Origin: Croceimicrobium sp963974215
Lineage (GTDB): Bacteria > Bacteroidota > Bacteroidia > Flavobacteriales > Schleiferiaceae
Direction: 5' to 3'
DNA length: 64,000 nt
NCBI GenBank assembly: GCA_963974215.1
Contig: CAXBBL010000001.1
Coordinates: 310,001 to 374,000 of the forward strand
The translations under genes and the position numbers were made by a program. This document shows positions 17,256 through 24,632 of this stretch, one piece after another. A model generated the notes under the pieces. The model did not search any database, had not been told where the DNA came from, and worked only from the letters and a program-made list of their open reading frames with translations. The number at the start of each line of letters is the position of its first letter. Position 1 is the first letter of the stretch.

Positions 17256-18122
17256 TTAGAATAAAATATACTCTTCTGGATCAACAGCAAAACCATTATA
17301 CCACAGTTCAAAATGTAAATGTGGCCCGGTACTCAGTTCACCCGTATTGCCGATAATAGCGATCGGCTCACCAGCATTTACTTCTTCGCCCTGCGCTTTT
17401 AGTAAGGCAGAATTGTGTTTGTAGATACTTACAAACTTGTCGGTATGCTGAATTATAATTACATATCCCGTTTCCGCAGTCCATTCAGCAAATATTACCC
17501 GACCATCTTGAGCCGCCTTAATAACCTCATTTTCCTTGGCTACCACATCTACCCCCAAGTGGTTTTCTTCCGCAGAAAAACTGTTTGTTACCAATCCTTT
17601 TAATGGGGTGAAAAAGTTAATGCTTTCTATGTTGAGACGAGAAGATTGCCCTACCGGCACACTAAAGCGCTCTTCCTCCTCTACCATTTTTCGTAAAATA
17701 GAGTCTTCTTTACTGAGGCTTAGCTTTACCTTTTCTTTATTTAAACTATCAATCACCAAAGTATCACTTAGGTCTAGCGGTGCCTTTCCTTCGATAATGC
17801 CACGTAAATTAAGCATATAAAGATCGTTGTAAGCCAATTGCTCTTGTAAACTATCAGTTACCGCCGCTAATTCCATCGCTTGTTTTTTTAGCGCAGTACT
17901 CGAGTAACCCGGGATGTATTCGCGTAATGGGGTAAAGGCAATTAAAAGGGTGGTGCTGGCGATAAGCATAATAACAGAAATCCCTGCGAAAACAAAAACA
18001 TTAAGGCGGCTCAACTTAAAGGAAAGCTTTTCCTCGAAGGTATCATCGTTTAAGATTACCAAGCGGTATTTATTTCGCAGTTTGGTAATTACTTTTTTCT
18101 TTTCTTTTTTTTCGACCGCCAT
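17256..18122 (-). CDS. M23 family metallopeptidase (LytM domain, membrane-anchored)
   Basis: Starting at the ATG at 18120-18122 gives 288 residues. A basic cytoplasmic stretch is followed by a membrane segment (about 36-57) and a coiled-coil-like periplasmic region. The C-terminal LytM/M23 domain has HLGVDV and GPHLHFELW, which hold the zinc ligands (H-x3-D and HxH). Such enzymes cut peptidoglycan peptide cross-bridges; all ligands look intact, so it is probably active. The N-terminal pattern (RNKYRLVILNDDTFEEK, then IAFTPLREYIPGY) is one I recognise from flavobacterial homologues. The longer ORF from 18215 is not used because it would begin inside repeat element C. Confidence 0.88.
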   Translation of the reverse strand: MAVEKKEKKKVITKLRNKYRLVILNDDTFEEKLSFKLSRLNVFVFAGISVIMLIASTTLLIAFTPLREYIPGYSSTALKKQAMELAAVTDSLQEQLAYNDLYMLNLRGIIEGKAPLDLSDTLVIDSLNKEKVKLSLSKEDSILRKMVEEEERFSVPVGQSSRLNIESINFFTPLKGLVTNSFSAEENHLGVDVVAKENEVIKAAQDGRVIFAEWTAETGYVIIIQHTDKFVSIYKHNSALLKAQGEEVNAGEPIAIIGNTGELSTGPHLHFELWYNGFAVDPEEYILF

Positions 18123-18174
18123 GATTTGGGCAAATATCAGAAAAAGGATGTCAAATTCTTTTTTTTCGCTTAAT

Positions 18175-18353
18175 AACCTAACATATATATAAAATTTGGC
18201 CTCATTGCTCTTCAAGAGCAGCAGTTTTCCGCAAAAAAGGCACCTTTAGCGTCCGCTTTATTTATGGTAGCCCGCGGCAGTTGTAGTTCTCAGCCCTATT
18301 TCTTTCTTTTATTGAAAATCTGAGGCTTTAATTTATTGTCGAATTCACGTTAA
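18175..18353. repeat. Dispersed inverted-repeat element, copy C (degraded)
   Basis: The left end is weakly conserved (AACCT then GGCCTCA with the same 30-base spacing as in copy A). The right end is well conserved: TCTGAGGCTTTAATTTATTG, then TCGAATTCACGTT (18341-18353). The interior TAGCCCGC lies 43 bases before the right TCTGAGG (44 in copy A). A further partial copy of the end motif (TCGGACTCAGCTT) follows at 18363-18375. The element fills most of the 309-base gap between the divergent M23 and porW genes. Confidence 0.6.
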
Positions 18354-18382
18354 TTTATAGTCGGACTCAGCTTATTACAATA

Positions 18383-18390
18383 TTTTTGCG
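18383..18390 (+). promoter_or_regulatory. Promoter -7 element of porW operon
   Basis: TATTTTTG matches TAnnTTTG exactly, 41 bases before the porW start. It lies just outside repeat element C, so the element may supply the upstream promoter DNA. No good -33 TTG is seen. Confidence 0.6.
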
Positions 18391-18431
18391 CATTATATGT
18401 TAACACCATTCACCTAGCTTAAGGTAAACAC

Positions 18432-21071
18432 GTGAGAGCTTTTTCGTATTTAATTGTCCTTCTTATTTCTATTTGTCTACTGCCGTCATGTTCTCGCAGT
18501 AAAGACACCTTGATCTCTCGTTCCTACCATCGAACGGTAAGTAAGTATAATACCTTGTTTAATGGTGAGCAGGCTTTGCTTAAAGCAGAGGCGACCATGA
18601 AAACGCAGAATAAGGACGACTTTGATAAGCTTTTAAAAATTTACCCCGGTCGCGATGAAAAAGGAGCCAGCGCCGTTAAGCCCGATTTAGAAAAGGCAAT
18701 AGAGAAAAGCACCAAGGTAATTACGGAGCACTCGATGATGATCGAGAATAAGCAGCGCAATAGTTATATAGATGACGCTTACCTTTTAATGGGGAAAGCA
18801 CGCTACTACGATCGCGATTATATGCTGGCCCTAGAAACCTTTAACTACGCGATTCAAGAATTTCGCCAGCCGACCATTCGCGTAGAGGCGGAACTTTGGG
18901 CGGCAAAAACAGAAACCGCTCTCGGAAATTTTGTAGCAGCAAAAGAAAGGTTTGAGCGAATCTACAGCGATCGAGTTTTATCGAAATATATAAATGCAGA
19001 CGTTTACGCCTCTTTTGCAGAATTGGAAATTGATCAGGATAGATATCTTAATGCCTACCAACTGTTAAGTCAGGCTGCCGAAAAAACGAAAGAAAAGGAG
19101 GAAGAACTTCGTTGGCTCTATATCTGTGGTCAGCTGCAATCTAGCCTAGGTAACGATTTTGAAGCCAGTCAACTTTTTGCTAAGGTTATAAAAAAAGGGC
19201 CTCCGTACGAGCTGCTTTTTAATGCGCAGTTGTGGCAAGCCAGAAGCTACGACGTTGACTTGATGGATCAAAGCACAGCCTACGAAGACTTAGAGAAAAT
19301 GTTGAAAGACGATAAGAATTTCGACAATCGTGACCGTATTTACTACGTGATGGCCGAAATCGCAAATAAGCTCGATGAATGGGAAGACCGCGAAACTTTT
19401 TTAAAAACCTCTATTAAAGTAAGCACAGTAAACCAGGTGCAAAAGGCATTGAGTTACCTGTGGTTAGCCGAGATAAGTTTTAAGGACCGCTTCTATGAAA
19501 AGGCCCAAGCCTACTACGATAGCACCTTTAAAACCTTACCCTCCGATCATATTAAATACCCCAAGGTTGCCTTGATGCGTAAAAGCCTAGGCAAGTTGGT
19601 GGCAAACTTGCAAACCATCGCCTTACAAGATAGCTTGCAGGCCTTAGCTTCGAGAAGCCCAGCCGATCAAGAGGCAATTGTGAAGCAAATTATTGAAGAT
19701 ATTAAAGAAAAAGAGGAGGAAGCGAAACGAGCTGAAAACGAAGCGCTTGATAACCTAGCTTTTAATGCCTTAAACAATACGGATGGCGGCGGGCTAAATG
19801 GTTTAGCGGGGGTAGGAACCGCAAACACGGAGTTTTATTTTTACAATCCAACTTTGCGCTCCAGTGGGGTGGGGATTTTTGTGACTAAATGGGGCAATCG
19901 AAAATTAGAAGATAACTGGCGTCGGACAGATAAGGCCTCCCAACAGGGTGCTATTGCAGAATCGCAGAACGGAAATACCGCGCAAGCTGACGGACAAGCA
20001 GGGGAAGGAGAGCAGGGCTTAGATCCCAAATATGATCCGCAAACCTATTTGGCAAACCTGCCTAATAGTCCTGAAAAAATGGAGGCTTCTCATTTGTTGA
20101 TTCAGAATGCACTATTAGACAATAGTATTATATATAAGGAGGAAATTAAAGATTTAAAATCGGCGGCCGAAAGCGTGCTTGAATTACTGAAGCGCTACAC
20201 GAATTATGTGGCGAAGGATCGTGCTTGGTACATTTTATATCGCATATATACAGTAGCCGAAAACACAGAGGAAGCCAATAAATACCGAGAGTTAATTTTA
20301 AGTACCTATCCCCAATCGGAATATGCCTACCTAATCTTAAACGAAGGCAAAGAGGAGCTACCGGTAAATGAAAAAGAAGCAAAAGAAAAATACCAAGTAG
20401 CTTATTCTGCTTACGAAGCAAAGTCATATCGCAAAGCCCATGGTTTAGCCGATGCAGGTTTTATTGAGTACGAGGAAAGTCGTTATGGTGCTAAGTTTTT
20501 GCTTTTGCGTGCTTACGCAGAAGGGGGCTTACAGAGAAAAGAAGATCTAATTGCAAGCTTAAAAAGAGTGCTTGAGCGATACCCACGTACGGACGAATCC
20601 GCGCAAGCGAAAAAAATATTGGATGTTATCGATGGTCAAGATGCCGAAGAAGGAGGCGAGGATAAAGGCGACAATGAAAAGTCCTTCACTTATAAAACGG
20701 ACTTTAGCAATCAACACCGTTATGTTTTGGTAGTTCCAAACAATGGTGGCGGAGGAGTAAACCAGATAAACATTAAGCTGGCGAACTTTAATGCTAAGTA
20801 TTACCCGAATGATAAGTTGTTGGTTAAAAGCGTTTTAATGGGCTTGGATAAGAATGTCGTAATGGTAAGTGGTTTAGCCAATAAGGTGCGAGCCGAGCAG
20901 TACTATCAAACGATTAATAACGAGAAGTATTTGGAAAAGGAGCTTTTGTCGGTTGATTTTAAACAATTTGTGATTTCAAATGCTAATTTTGCAGAGTTTT
21001 ACAAGAGACAGGACGTAGAAGGTTATCTAACTTTCTTTAATAGCCATTATCTAAAAAATGCGGAAAAATAA
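18432..21071 (+). CDS. porW: Type IX secretion system lipoprotein PorW (SprE)
   Basis: The 879-residue protein starts at a GTG and has a lipoprotein signal peptide with lipobox LLPSC (Cys20). The N-terminal sequence (KDTLISRSYHRTVSKYNTLFNG) and the TPR-like helical repeats through residues about 90-420 match PorW/SprE, a periplasmic part of the T9SS required for secretion of CTD proteins and for gliding in Flavobacterium. A Gln/Gly-rich flexible stretch (about 500-540) splits two TPR blocks. T9SS cargo is encoded at 30.6 and 36.5 kb. The stop overlaps the bactofilin ATG by one base. No ATG start is available near; GTG fits the signal peptide. Confidence 0.88.
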   Translation: MRAFSYLIVLLISICLLPSCSRSKDTLISRSYHRTVSKYNTLFNGEQALLKAEATMKTQNKDDFDKLLKIYPGRDEKGASAVKPDLEKAIEKSTKVITEHSMMIENKQRNSYIDDAYLLMGKARYYDRDYMLALETFNYAIQEFRQPTIRVEAELWAAKTETALGNFVAAKERFERIYSDRVLSKYINADVYASFAELEIDQDRYLNAYQLLSQAAEKTKEKEEELRWLYICGQLQSSLGNDFEASQLFAKVIKKGPPYELLFNAQLWQARSYDVDLMDQSTAYEDLEKMLKDDKNFDNRDRIYYVMAEIANKLDEWEDRETFLKTSIKVSTVNQVQKALSYLWLAEISFKDRFYEKAQAYYDSTFKTLPSDHIKYPKVALMRKSLGKLVANLQTIALQDSLQALASRSPADQEAIVKQIIEDIKEKEEEAKRAENEALDNLAFNALNNTDGGGLNGLAGVGTANTEFYFYNPTLRSSGVGIFVTKWGNRKLEDNWRRTDKASQQGAIAESQNGNTAQADGQAGEGEQGLDPKYDPQTYLANLPNSPEKMEASHLLIQNALLDNSIIYKEEIKDLKSAAESVLELLKRYTNYVAKDRAWYILYRIYTVAENTEEANKYRELILSTYPQSEYAYLILNEGKEELPVNEKEAKEKYQVAYSAYEAKSYRKAHGLADAGFIEYEESRYGAKFLLLRAYAEGGLQRKEDLIASLKRVLERYPRTDESAQAKKILDVIDGQDAEEGGEDKGDNEKSFTYKTDFSNQHRYVLVVPNNGGGGVNQINIKLANFNAKYYPNDKLLVKSVLMGLDKNVVMVSGLANKVRAEQYYQTINNEKYLEKELLSVDFKQFVISNANFAEFYKRQDVEGYLTFFNSHYLKNAEK

Positions 21072-21487
21072 TGATGAGAAAATCTAAAGAGCCGGTTACC
21101 GGGGGAAGCAGTAGCAATAGAATTTTACAAGGAACAAGTATAGAAGGTGAAGTAGTTTCCGATGGCGATTTCCGGGTAGATGGCAGCATTAAAGGAAATA
21201 TCGTTATTGCCGGAAAATTAGTGGTGGGGGAGAAAGGTCATGTTAATGGCGATATCAAATGCGGCTCAGCCACTATTTCTGGCAAGCTGGAGGGCAAGCT
21301 TGTAGTAGAAGAACTTTTAAGTTTAGAAGATAGCGCAGTCGTAGAAGGTGATATTTTTACCATGAAGCTATCTATTCAGCCAGGTGCAGAGTTTAGTGGC
21401 TCCTGTAAGATGGGCGCTGTGGTGCGCGAAATATCTAAGAATGACCCCAAAAAAACCGAAGGAAAAAGAGCAGAAAAAATCTCTTAA
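21071..21487 (+). CDS. Bactofilin (polymer-forming cytoskeletal protein)
   Basis: The 138-residue protein has a disordered N-terminus, then a short right-handed beta-helix core of repeated hydrophobic turns (TSIEGEVVSDGDFRVDGS, IKGNIVIAGKLVVGEKGHV, SATISGKLEGKLVVEE). This is the bactofilin fold, whose filaments organise cell-wall and envelope proteins. It starts on the last base of the porW stop, and its 3' 47 bases overlap atpZ. The C-terminal tail is basic. A role in positioning PorW or other envelope machines is inference from the operon only. Confidence 0.88.
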   Translation: MMRKSKEPVTGGSSSNRILQGTSIEGEVVSDGDFRVDGSIKGNIVIAGKLVVGEKGHVNGDIKCGSATISGKLEGKLVVEELLSLEDSAVVEGDIFTMKLSIQPGAEFSGSCKMGAVVREISKNDPKKTEGKRAEKIS

Positions 21488-21674
21488 GGGCTACATGCAA
21501 GTGACCAGCTCCGTTTTTCAAATGGGCGCTTTAATTGCCCTAGGAGCCTATGGTGGCAAGTATCTGGATAAAGAATACAGCTTAGATAAAGCTTGGTTTA
21601 CTATGCTAGGCACCTTAGTTGGATTAGCCGCTGGACTTTACATGGTTCTAAAAACCCTCAACTCAAAATCTTAA
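21441..21674 (+). CDS. atpZ: AtpZ/AtpI-like membrane protein
   Basis: From the ATG at 21441 the product has 77 residues: a Lys-rich start (TPKKPKEKEQKKS), then two membrane helices (about 24-41 and 49-68) with the family pattern FQMGALIALGAYGGKYLD. AtpZ/AtpI helps assemble the c-ring or takes up Mg/Ca for the ATP synthase. The ORF can be extended to 21384, but that part lies inside bactofilin and lacks the family start. It overlaps bactofilin by 47 bases in another frame and precedes the atp genes. Confidence 0.82.
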   Translation: MTPKKPKEKEQKKSLKGYMQVTSSVFQMGALIALGAYGGKYLDKEYSLDKAWFTMLGTLVGLAAGLYMVLKTLNSKS

Positions 21675-21688
21675 TTTGCTAGCTTTTC

Positions 21689-22075
21689 ATGTTAGATCTA
21701 TTGCTGCGTAGGCCCATCCTTACTTTGTTTATTGCTCTTAGTTTGGCTTTGGCAGCCCAGGCCTATTATTTACAGGGGCAAGGCTTTGATTTAGGCACCT
21801 TTCGAACCTGGCAGGCTTATCTTATTAATTTCAGTCTAGCTTCTTTAATAATATTTATTCTCGGCCGCTTACCCGAGCGCATGCAGGGTAATCAGGGCTT
21901 TGTCTTTATGATCGGCAGCGCTGTAAAGTTCCTTTTTTTCTTTATTTTTTTCTACCCATTTTTTAAAGAAGACGGCGAGATTCAAAATATAGAATTCGCT
22001 TCCTTTTTTTTACCGTATTCTATCTCATTGAGCATCAAAACTTTGCTTTTATTGGTAAAGCTGAACAAAGCTTAA
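21689..22075 (+). CDS. Small membrane protein upstream of atpB (DUF6168-like)
   Basis: A 128-residue protein with four predicted membrane helices (about 9-27, 43-61, 73-95, 104-124) and short loops. It lies between atpZ and atpB, the place where Flavobacteriia carry the DUF6168 family. I call it by position and topology; sequence similarity could not be tested. An assembly role for the ATP synthase membrane sector is likely by context only. Confidence 0.6.
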   Translation: MLDLLLRRPILTLFIALSLALAAQAYYLQGQGFDLGTFRTWQAYLINFSLASLIIFILGRLPERMQGNQGFVFMIGSAVKFLFFFIFFYPFFKEDGEIQNIEFASFFLPYSISLSIKTLLLLVKLNKA

Positions 22076-22129
22076 AGGGCTAGAAGAAAAAAGAGGAAAA
22101 ATTTATATAGGTCAGAAAGCAATAATGTG

Positions 22130-22137
22130 TACTTTTG
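22130..22137 (+). promoter_or_regulatory. Internal promoter -7 element for atpB
   Basis: TACTTTTG fits TAnnTTTG and would give a start site near 22144. This removes the ORF start at 22127 as a translation start and supports the ones at 22151 or 22172. The atp genes may thus be transcribed both from porW and from here. Confidence 0.5.
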
Positions 22138-22171
22138 CGCTGATTTTAAAATGACCCCTGAAAGCCGAGTT

Positions 22172-23248
22172 ATGATGACTAAAAGATTCGGATTCTTAGT
22201 CCTTATGTTCTCTTTTTTGATGTCCTCTTCAATGATGGCATCCGATTCTCACAGTGAAAGCGGTGAGCTTACGATGAAAGAGCAAATTAAAAAGGATATA
22301 GATCACCACTTAAAAGACTCGCACAGTTTCCATCTGTGGGGCGATCACGACAAAGGAACTGCTGTAGGTTTTCCTTTACCGATTATCCTTTGGGATGGTC
22401 AACTTCACCTATTCTCTTCTTCAGAATTTCATCACCATGATAATGGGGTGGTAGAAAGCAAGGGGACATTCTTTAAGGAGTACCACAGTAAGATTTACAT
22501 TACGGATGCTGATGGTCATATTCACTATGGTGAAGATGGTTTTGTTTCGAATGAGAAGCCTATCGATTTTTCGATCACCAAAAACGTGTTTAGTCTTATT
22601 CTTATTTCGGCTTTAATTTTCTGGATTTTCAGCACCGTTGCAAAGAGATATAAAAATGATCCCGTGCCACGTGGAATGTCAAAAATCTTCGAGCCTCTAG
22701 TTATATTCGTAAGAGATGAAATCGCCATACCTAATATTGGTGAGAAGCACTATAAGAAGTACATGAACTACCTCCTGACGGTGTTCTTCTTCATCTGGAT
22801 GGTAAACTTGTTTGGTCAAACTCCTTTAGGTATTAACATTACGGGTAATATCGCGATTACTTTTGCTTTAGCCTTAATCACTTTCTTAATCACCACTTTT
22901 ACCGCTAATAAAAACTACTGGGGTCACATCTTTTGGATGCCAGGTGTACCTTATCTAATGCGTGTGGTATTAGCCCCAATTGAATTATTGGGTATGTTTA
23001 TTAAGCCTTTTGCACTATTGATTCGTCTTTATGCAAACATCTCTGCCGGTCACGTAGTAATCATGAGTATTATCGGATTACTTTTCGTTTTCGAAAACTG
23101 GTTCGCTCGTGGAGCGTTCTTAGGCTTAGGCTTATTCCTTTCGGTTATAGAATTATTAGTTGCCTTTTTACAGGCGTATATTTTCACCATGTTGTCGGCT
23201 CTTTACTTCGGAAGTGCAGTAGAGGAACATCATCATGATGATCATTAA
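22172..23248 (+). CDS. atpB: F1Fo ATP synthase subunit a
   Basis: Using the ATG at 22172 gives 358 residues: a signal-peptide-like hydrophobic start, a His/Asp-rich extracytoplasmic region (about 25-140) as in other Bacteroidota, and then the multi-helix subunit a. The channel helix has the essential Arg in KPFALLIRLYANISAGHVV. Subunit a forms the proton path next to the c-ring. Starts at 22151 and 22127 are in frame, but 22127 lies in the promoter. The His-rich C-terminal tail (EEHHHDDH) is notable. Confidence 0.93.
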   Translation: MMTKRFGFLVLMFSFLMSSSMMASDSHSESGELTMKEQIKKDIDHHLKDSHSFHLWGDHDKGTAVGFPLPIILWDGQLHLFSSSEFHHHDNGVVESKGTFFKEYHSKIYITDADGHIHYGEDGFVSNEKPIDFSITKNVFSLILISALIFWIFSTVAKRYKNDPVPRGMSKIFEPLVIFVRDEIAIPNIGEKHYKKYMNYLLTVFFFIWMVNLFGQTPLGINITGNIAITFALALITFLITTFTANKNYWGHIFWMPGVPYLMRVVLAPIELLGMFIKPFALLIRLYANISAGHVVIMSIIGLLFVFENWFARGAFLGLGLFLSVIELLVAFLQAYIFTMLSALYFGSAVEEHHHDDH

Positions 23249-23279
23249 GATTTTTATTAATGCTTAAATTTCACAAACC

Positions 23280-23471
23280 ATGGAAATTCCAACTATTGTA
23301 GGTGCAGGTTTGATCGTAATTGGTGTAGGTATGGGTATTGGCCGTATCGGTGGTTCCGCAATGGAAGCTATCGCTCGTCAACCAGAAGCATCAGGTAAGA
23401 TCCAGAGTGCAATGATTATTGCTGCTGCCCTTATTGAAGGTATTGGTTTCGCTGCTTTATTTGCTGCGTAA
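23280..23471 (+). CDS. atpE: F1Fo ATP synthase subunit c
   Basis: The 63-residue hairpin has the Gly-rich first helix (GVGMGIGRIGGSA), the polar loop ARQPEA and the second helix with the ion-binding carboxylate Glu53 (ALIEGIGF). Absence of the Gln of sodium-type c subunits in helix 1 suggests protons are the coupling ion. It is shorter than E. coli (79) but of the usual flavobacterial size. It is followed by a stem-loop before atpF. Confidence 0.96.
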   Translation: MEIPTIVGAGLIVIGVGMGIGRIGGSAMEAIARQPEASGKIQSAMIIAAALIEGIGFAALFAA

Positions 23472-23482
23472 CCTACCAACTA

Positions 23483-23515
23483 CCGAAAACTGTAGGGGTT
23501 GCCTGCAGTTTTCGG
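23483..23515 (+). promoter_or_regulatory. Intercistronic stem-loop between atpE and atpF
   Basis: A 14 bp stem with one G-T wobble (CCGAAAACTGTAGG / CCTGCAGTTTTCGG, 5-base loop) begins 12 bases after the atpE stop. A T-rich stretch follows. Given the excess of c subunits needed, it may partly terminate transcription or protect the atpE 3' end. This is inference. Confidence 0.7.
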
Positions 23516-23550
23516 TTAAATTTTTACAAAACGGATCAAAATAGAAGAAA

Positions 23551-24051
23551 GTGGAAAAGCTTATAAATGATTTTTCGGTAGGGTTGTTCTTTTGGCAAAC
23601 CTTATTGTTTTTAGCACTATTGTTTCTTTTGCGTAAATACGCATGGAAACCAATTATGGAAGCGGTAGATAGCCGTGAGAAAAACATTGAGGATTCCTTA
23701 GCTTCAGCTGAAAAGGCACGCGCCGAAATGGAACGTCTTCAGTCGGATAACGAAAGAATTTTAGCCGAAGCTCGCGCAGAGCGTGATGGTATTCTTAAGG
23801 AAGCACGTGTAATTAAAGATAAAATGATTTCCGACGCAAAGGCAGAGGCATCAGAGCAAGCCGCAAAAGTGATTGCATCTGCCAAAGAGCAAATCAATAA
23901 CGAAAAAATGGCGGCTATTACCGACCTTCGTAATCAAGTGGCAGAAATGTCAATTGAAATTGCAGAAATGGTACTTAAAAGAGAATTGTCAGATAAGGAT
24001 AAACAAGGTGCTTTTGTAAAAGAGCAGCTTGCTAACTTTAAAATGAACTAA
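23551..24051 (+). CDS. atpF: F1Fo ATP synthase subunit b
   Basis: The 166-residue protein has one N-terminal membrane helix (about 10-27, LFFWQTLLFLALLFLL) and then the long charged helix of the peripheral stalk (about 35-150). It links Fo to F1 as a dimer with the delta subunit. Translation starts at GTG 23551 after an A/G-rich stretch (AGAAGAAA); no in-frame ATG lies near. The next gene starts one base after its stop. Confidence 0.94.
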   Translation: MEKLINDFSVGLFFWQTLLFLALLFLLRKYAWKPIMEAVDSREKNIEDSLASAEKARAEMERLQSDNERILAEARAERDGILKEARVIKDKMISDAKAEASEQAAKVIASAKEQINNEKMAAITDLRNQVAEMSIEIAEMVLKRELSDKDKQGAFVKEQLANFKMN

Positions 24052-24052
24052 C

Positions 24053-24610
24053 ATGGTAGTAACCAAGTTAGCCAGAGTATACGCCAAAGCGCTAATCGAT
24101 TTAGCTCAAGAGCAAAAATCAGTAGACCTTATTAAGGCTGATATGGACTTAATTTCAGCGACCTTAGCTGCCTCGCGCGACCTGAGAATAATGCTTAAAA
24201 GCCCTATCGTTAGAGCAGATAAAAAGAATGCTATTCTACTGGAAATATTTCAAGGAAAGATTTCTGATTTAAGCGTACGCTTTTTGGGAATCGTGGTAGA
24301 TCATGGTCGTGAATCGTCTTTAGCAGAAATGTGCGAAGCATACCAGGTTATGTTTCTCGAGTTTAAAGGCATTGAGAAGGTTACTGTTACAACTGCTTAT
24401 CAACTTTCTGAAAAGGAATTAGCAGAGGTTATCAAAAAAGCCGAAAGCTTAAGTGGTAAGAAAGTACAGTTGGAAGAGAAGATAGACGAGTCTATCATTG
24501 GGGGAATGATATTACGAGTTAAAGATCAACGCTTTAATGGTAGTATCGCTCATCAATTAAAAAGCCTAAAACGCGAGTTCCGGGCAAATCATTATATTAA
24601 AGAATTTTAA
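24053..24610 (+). CDS. atpH: F1Fo ATP synthase subunit delta
   Basis: The 185-residue protein starts LARVYAKALIDLA, typical of OSCP/delta, and ends with the conserved pattern IDESIIGGMILRVKDQRFNGS. It joins the b stalk to the alpha3beta3 head. Length is normal. It lies between atpF (one base) and atpA (22 bases). Confidence 0.95.
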   Translation: MVVTKLARVYAKALIDLAQEQKSVDLIKADMDLISATLAASRDLRIMLKSPIVRADKKNAILLEIFQGKISDLSVRFLGIVVDHGRESSLAEMCEAYQVMFLEFKGIEKVTVTTAYQLSEKELAEVIKKAESLSGKKVQLEEKIDESIIGGMILRVKDQRFNGSIAHQLKSLKREFRANHYIKEF

Positions 24611-24632
24611 GGAATTTATAACCTCAAGCAAA

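Noticed and set aside
18123..18215. Longer start of the M23 peptidase ORF
   Set aside because: It would begin inside the repeat element, and the family-like N-terminus begins at 18122.
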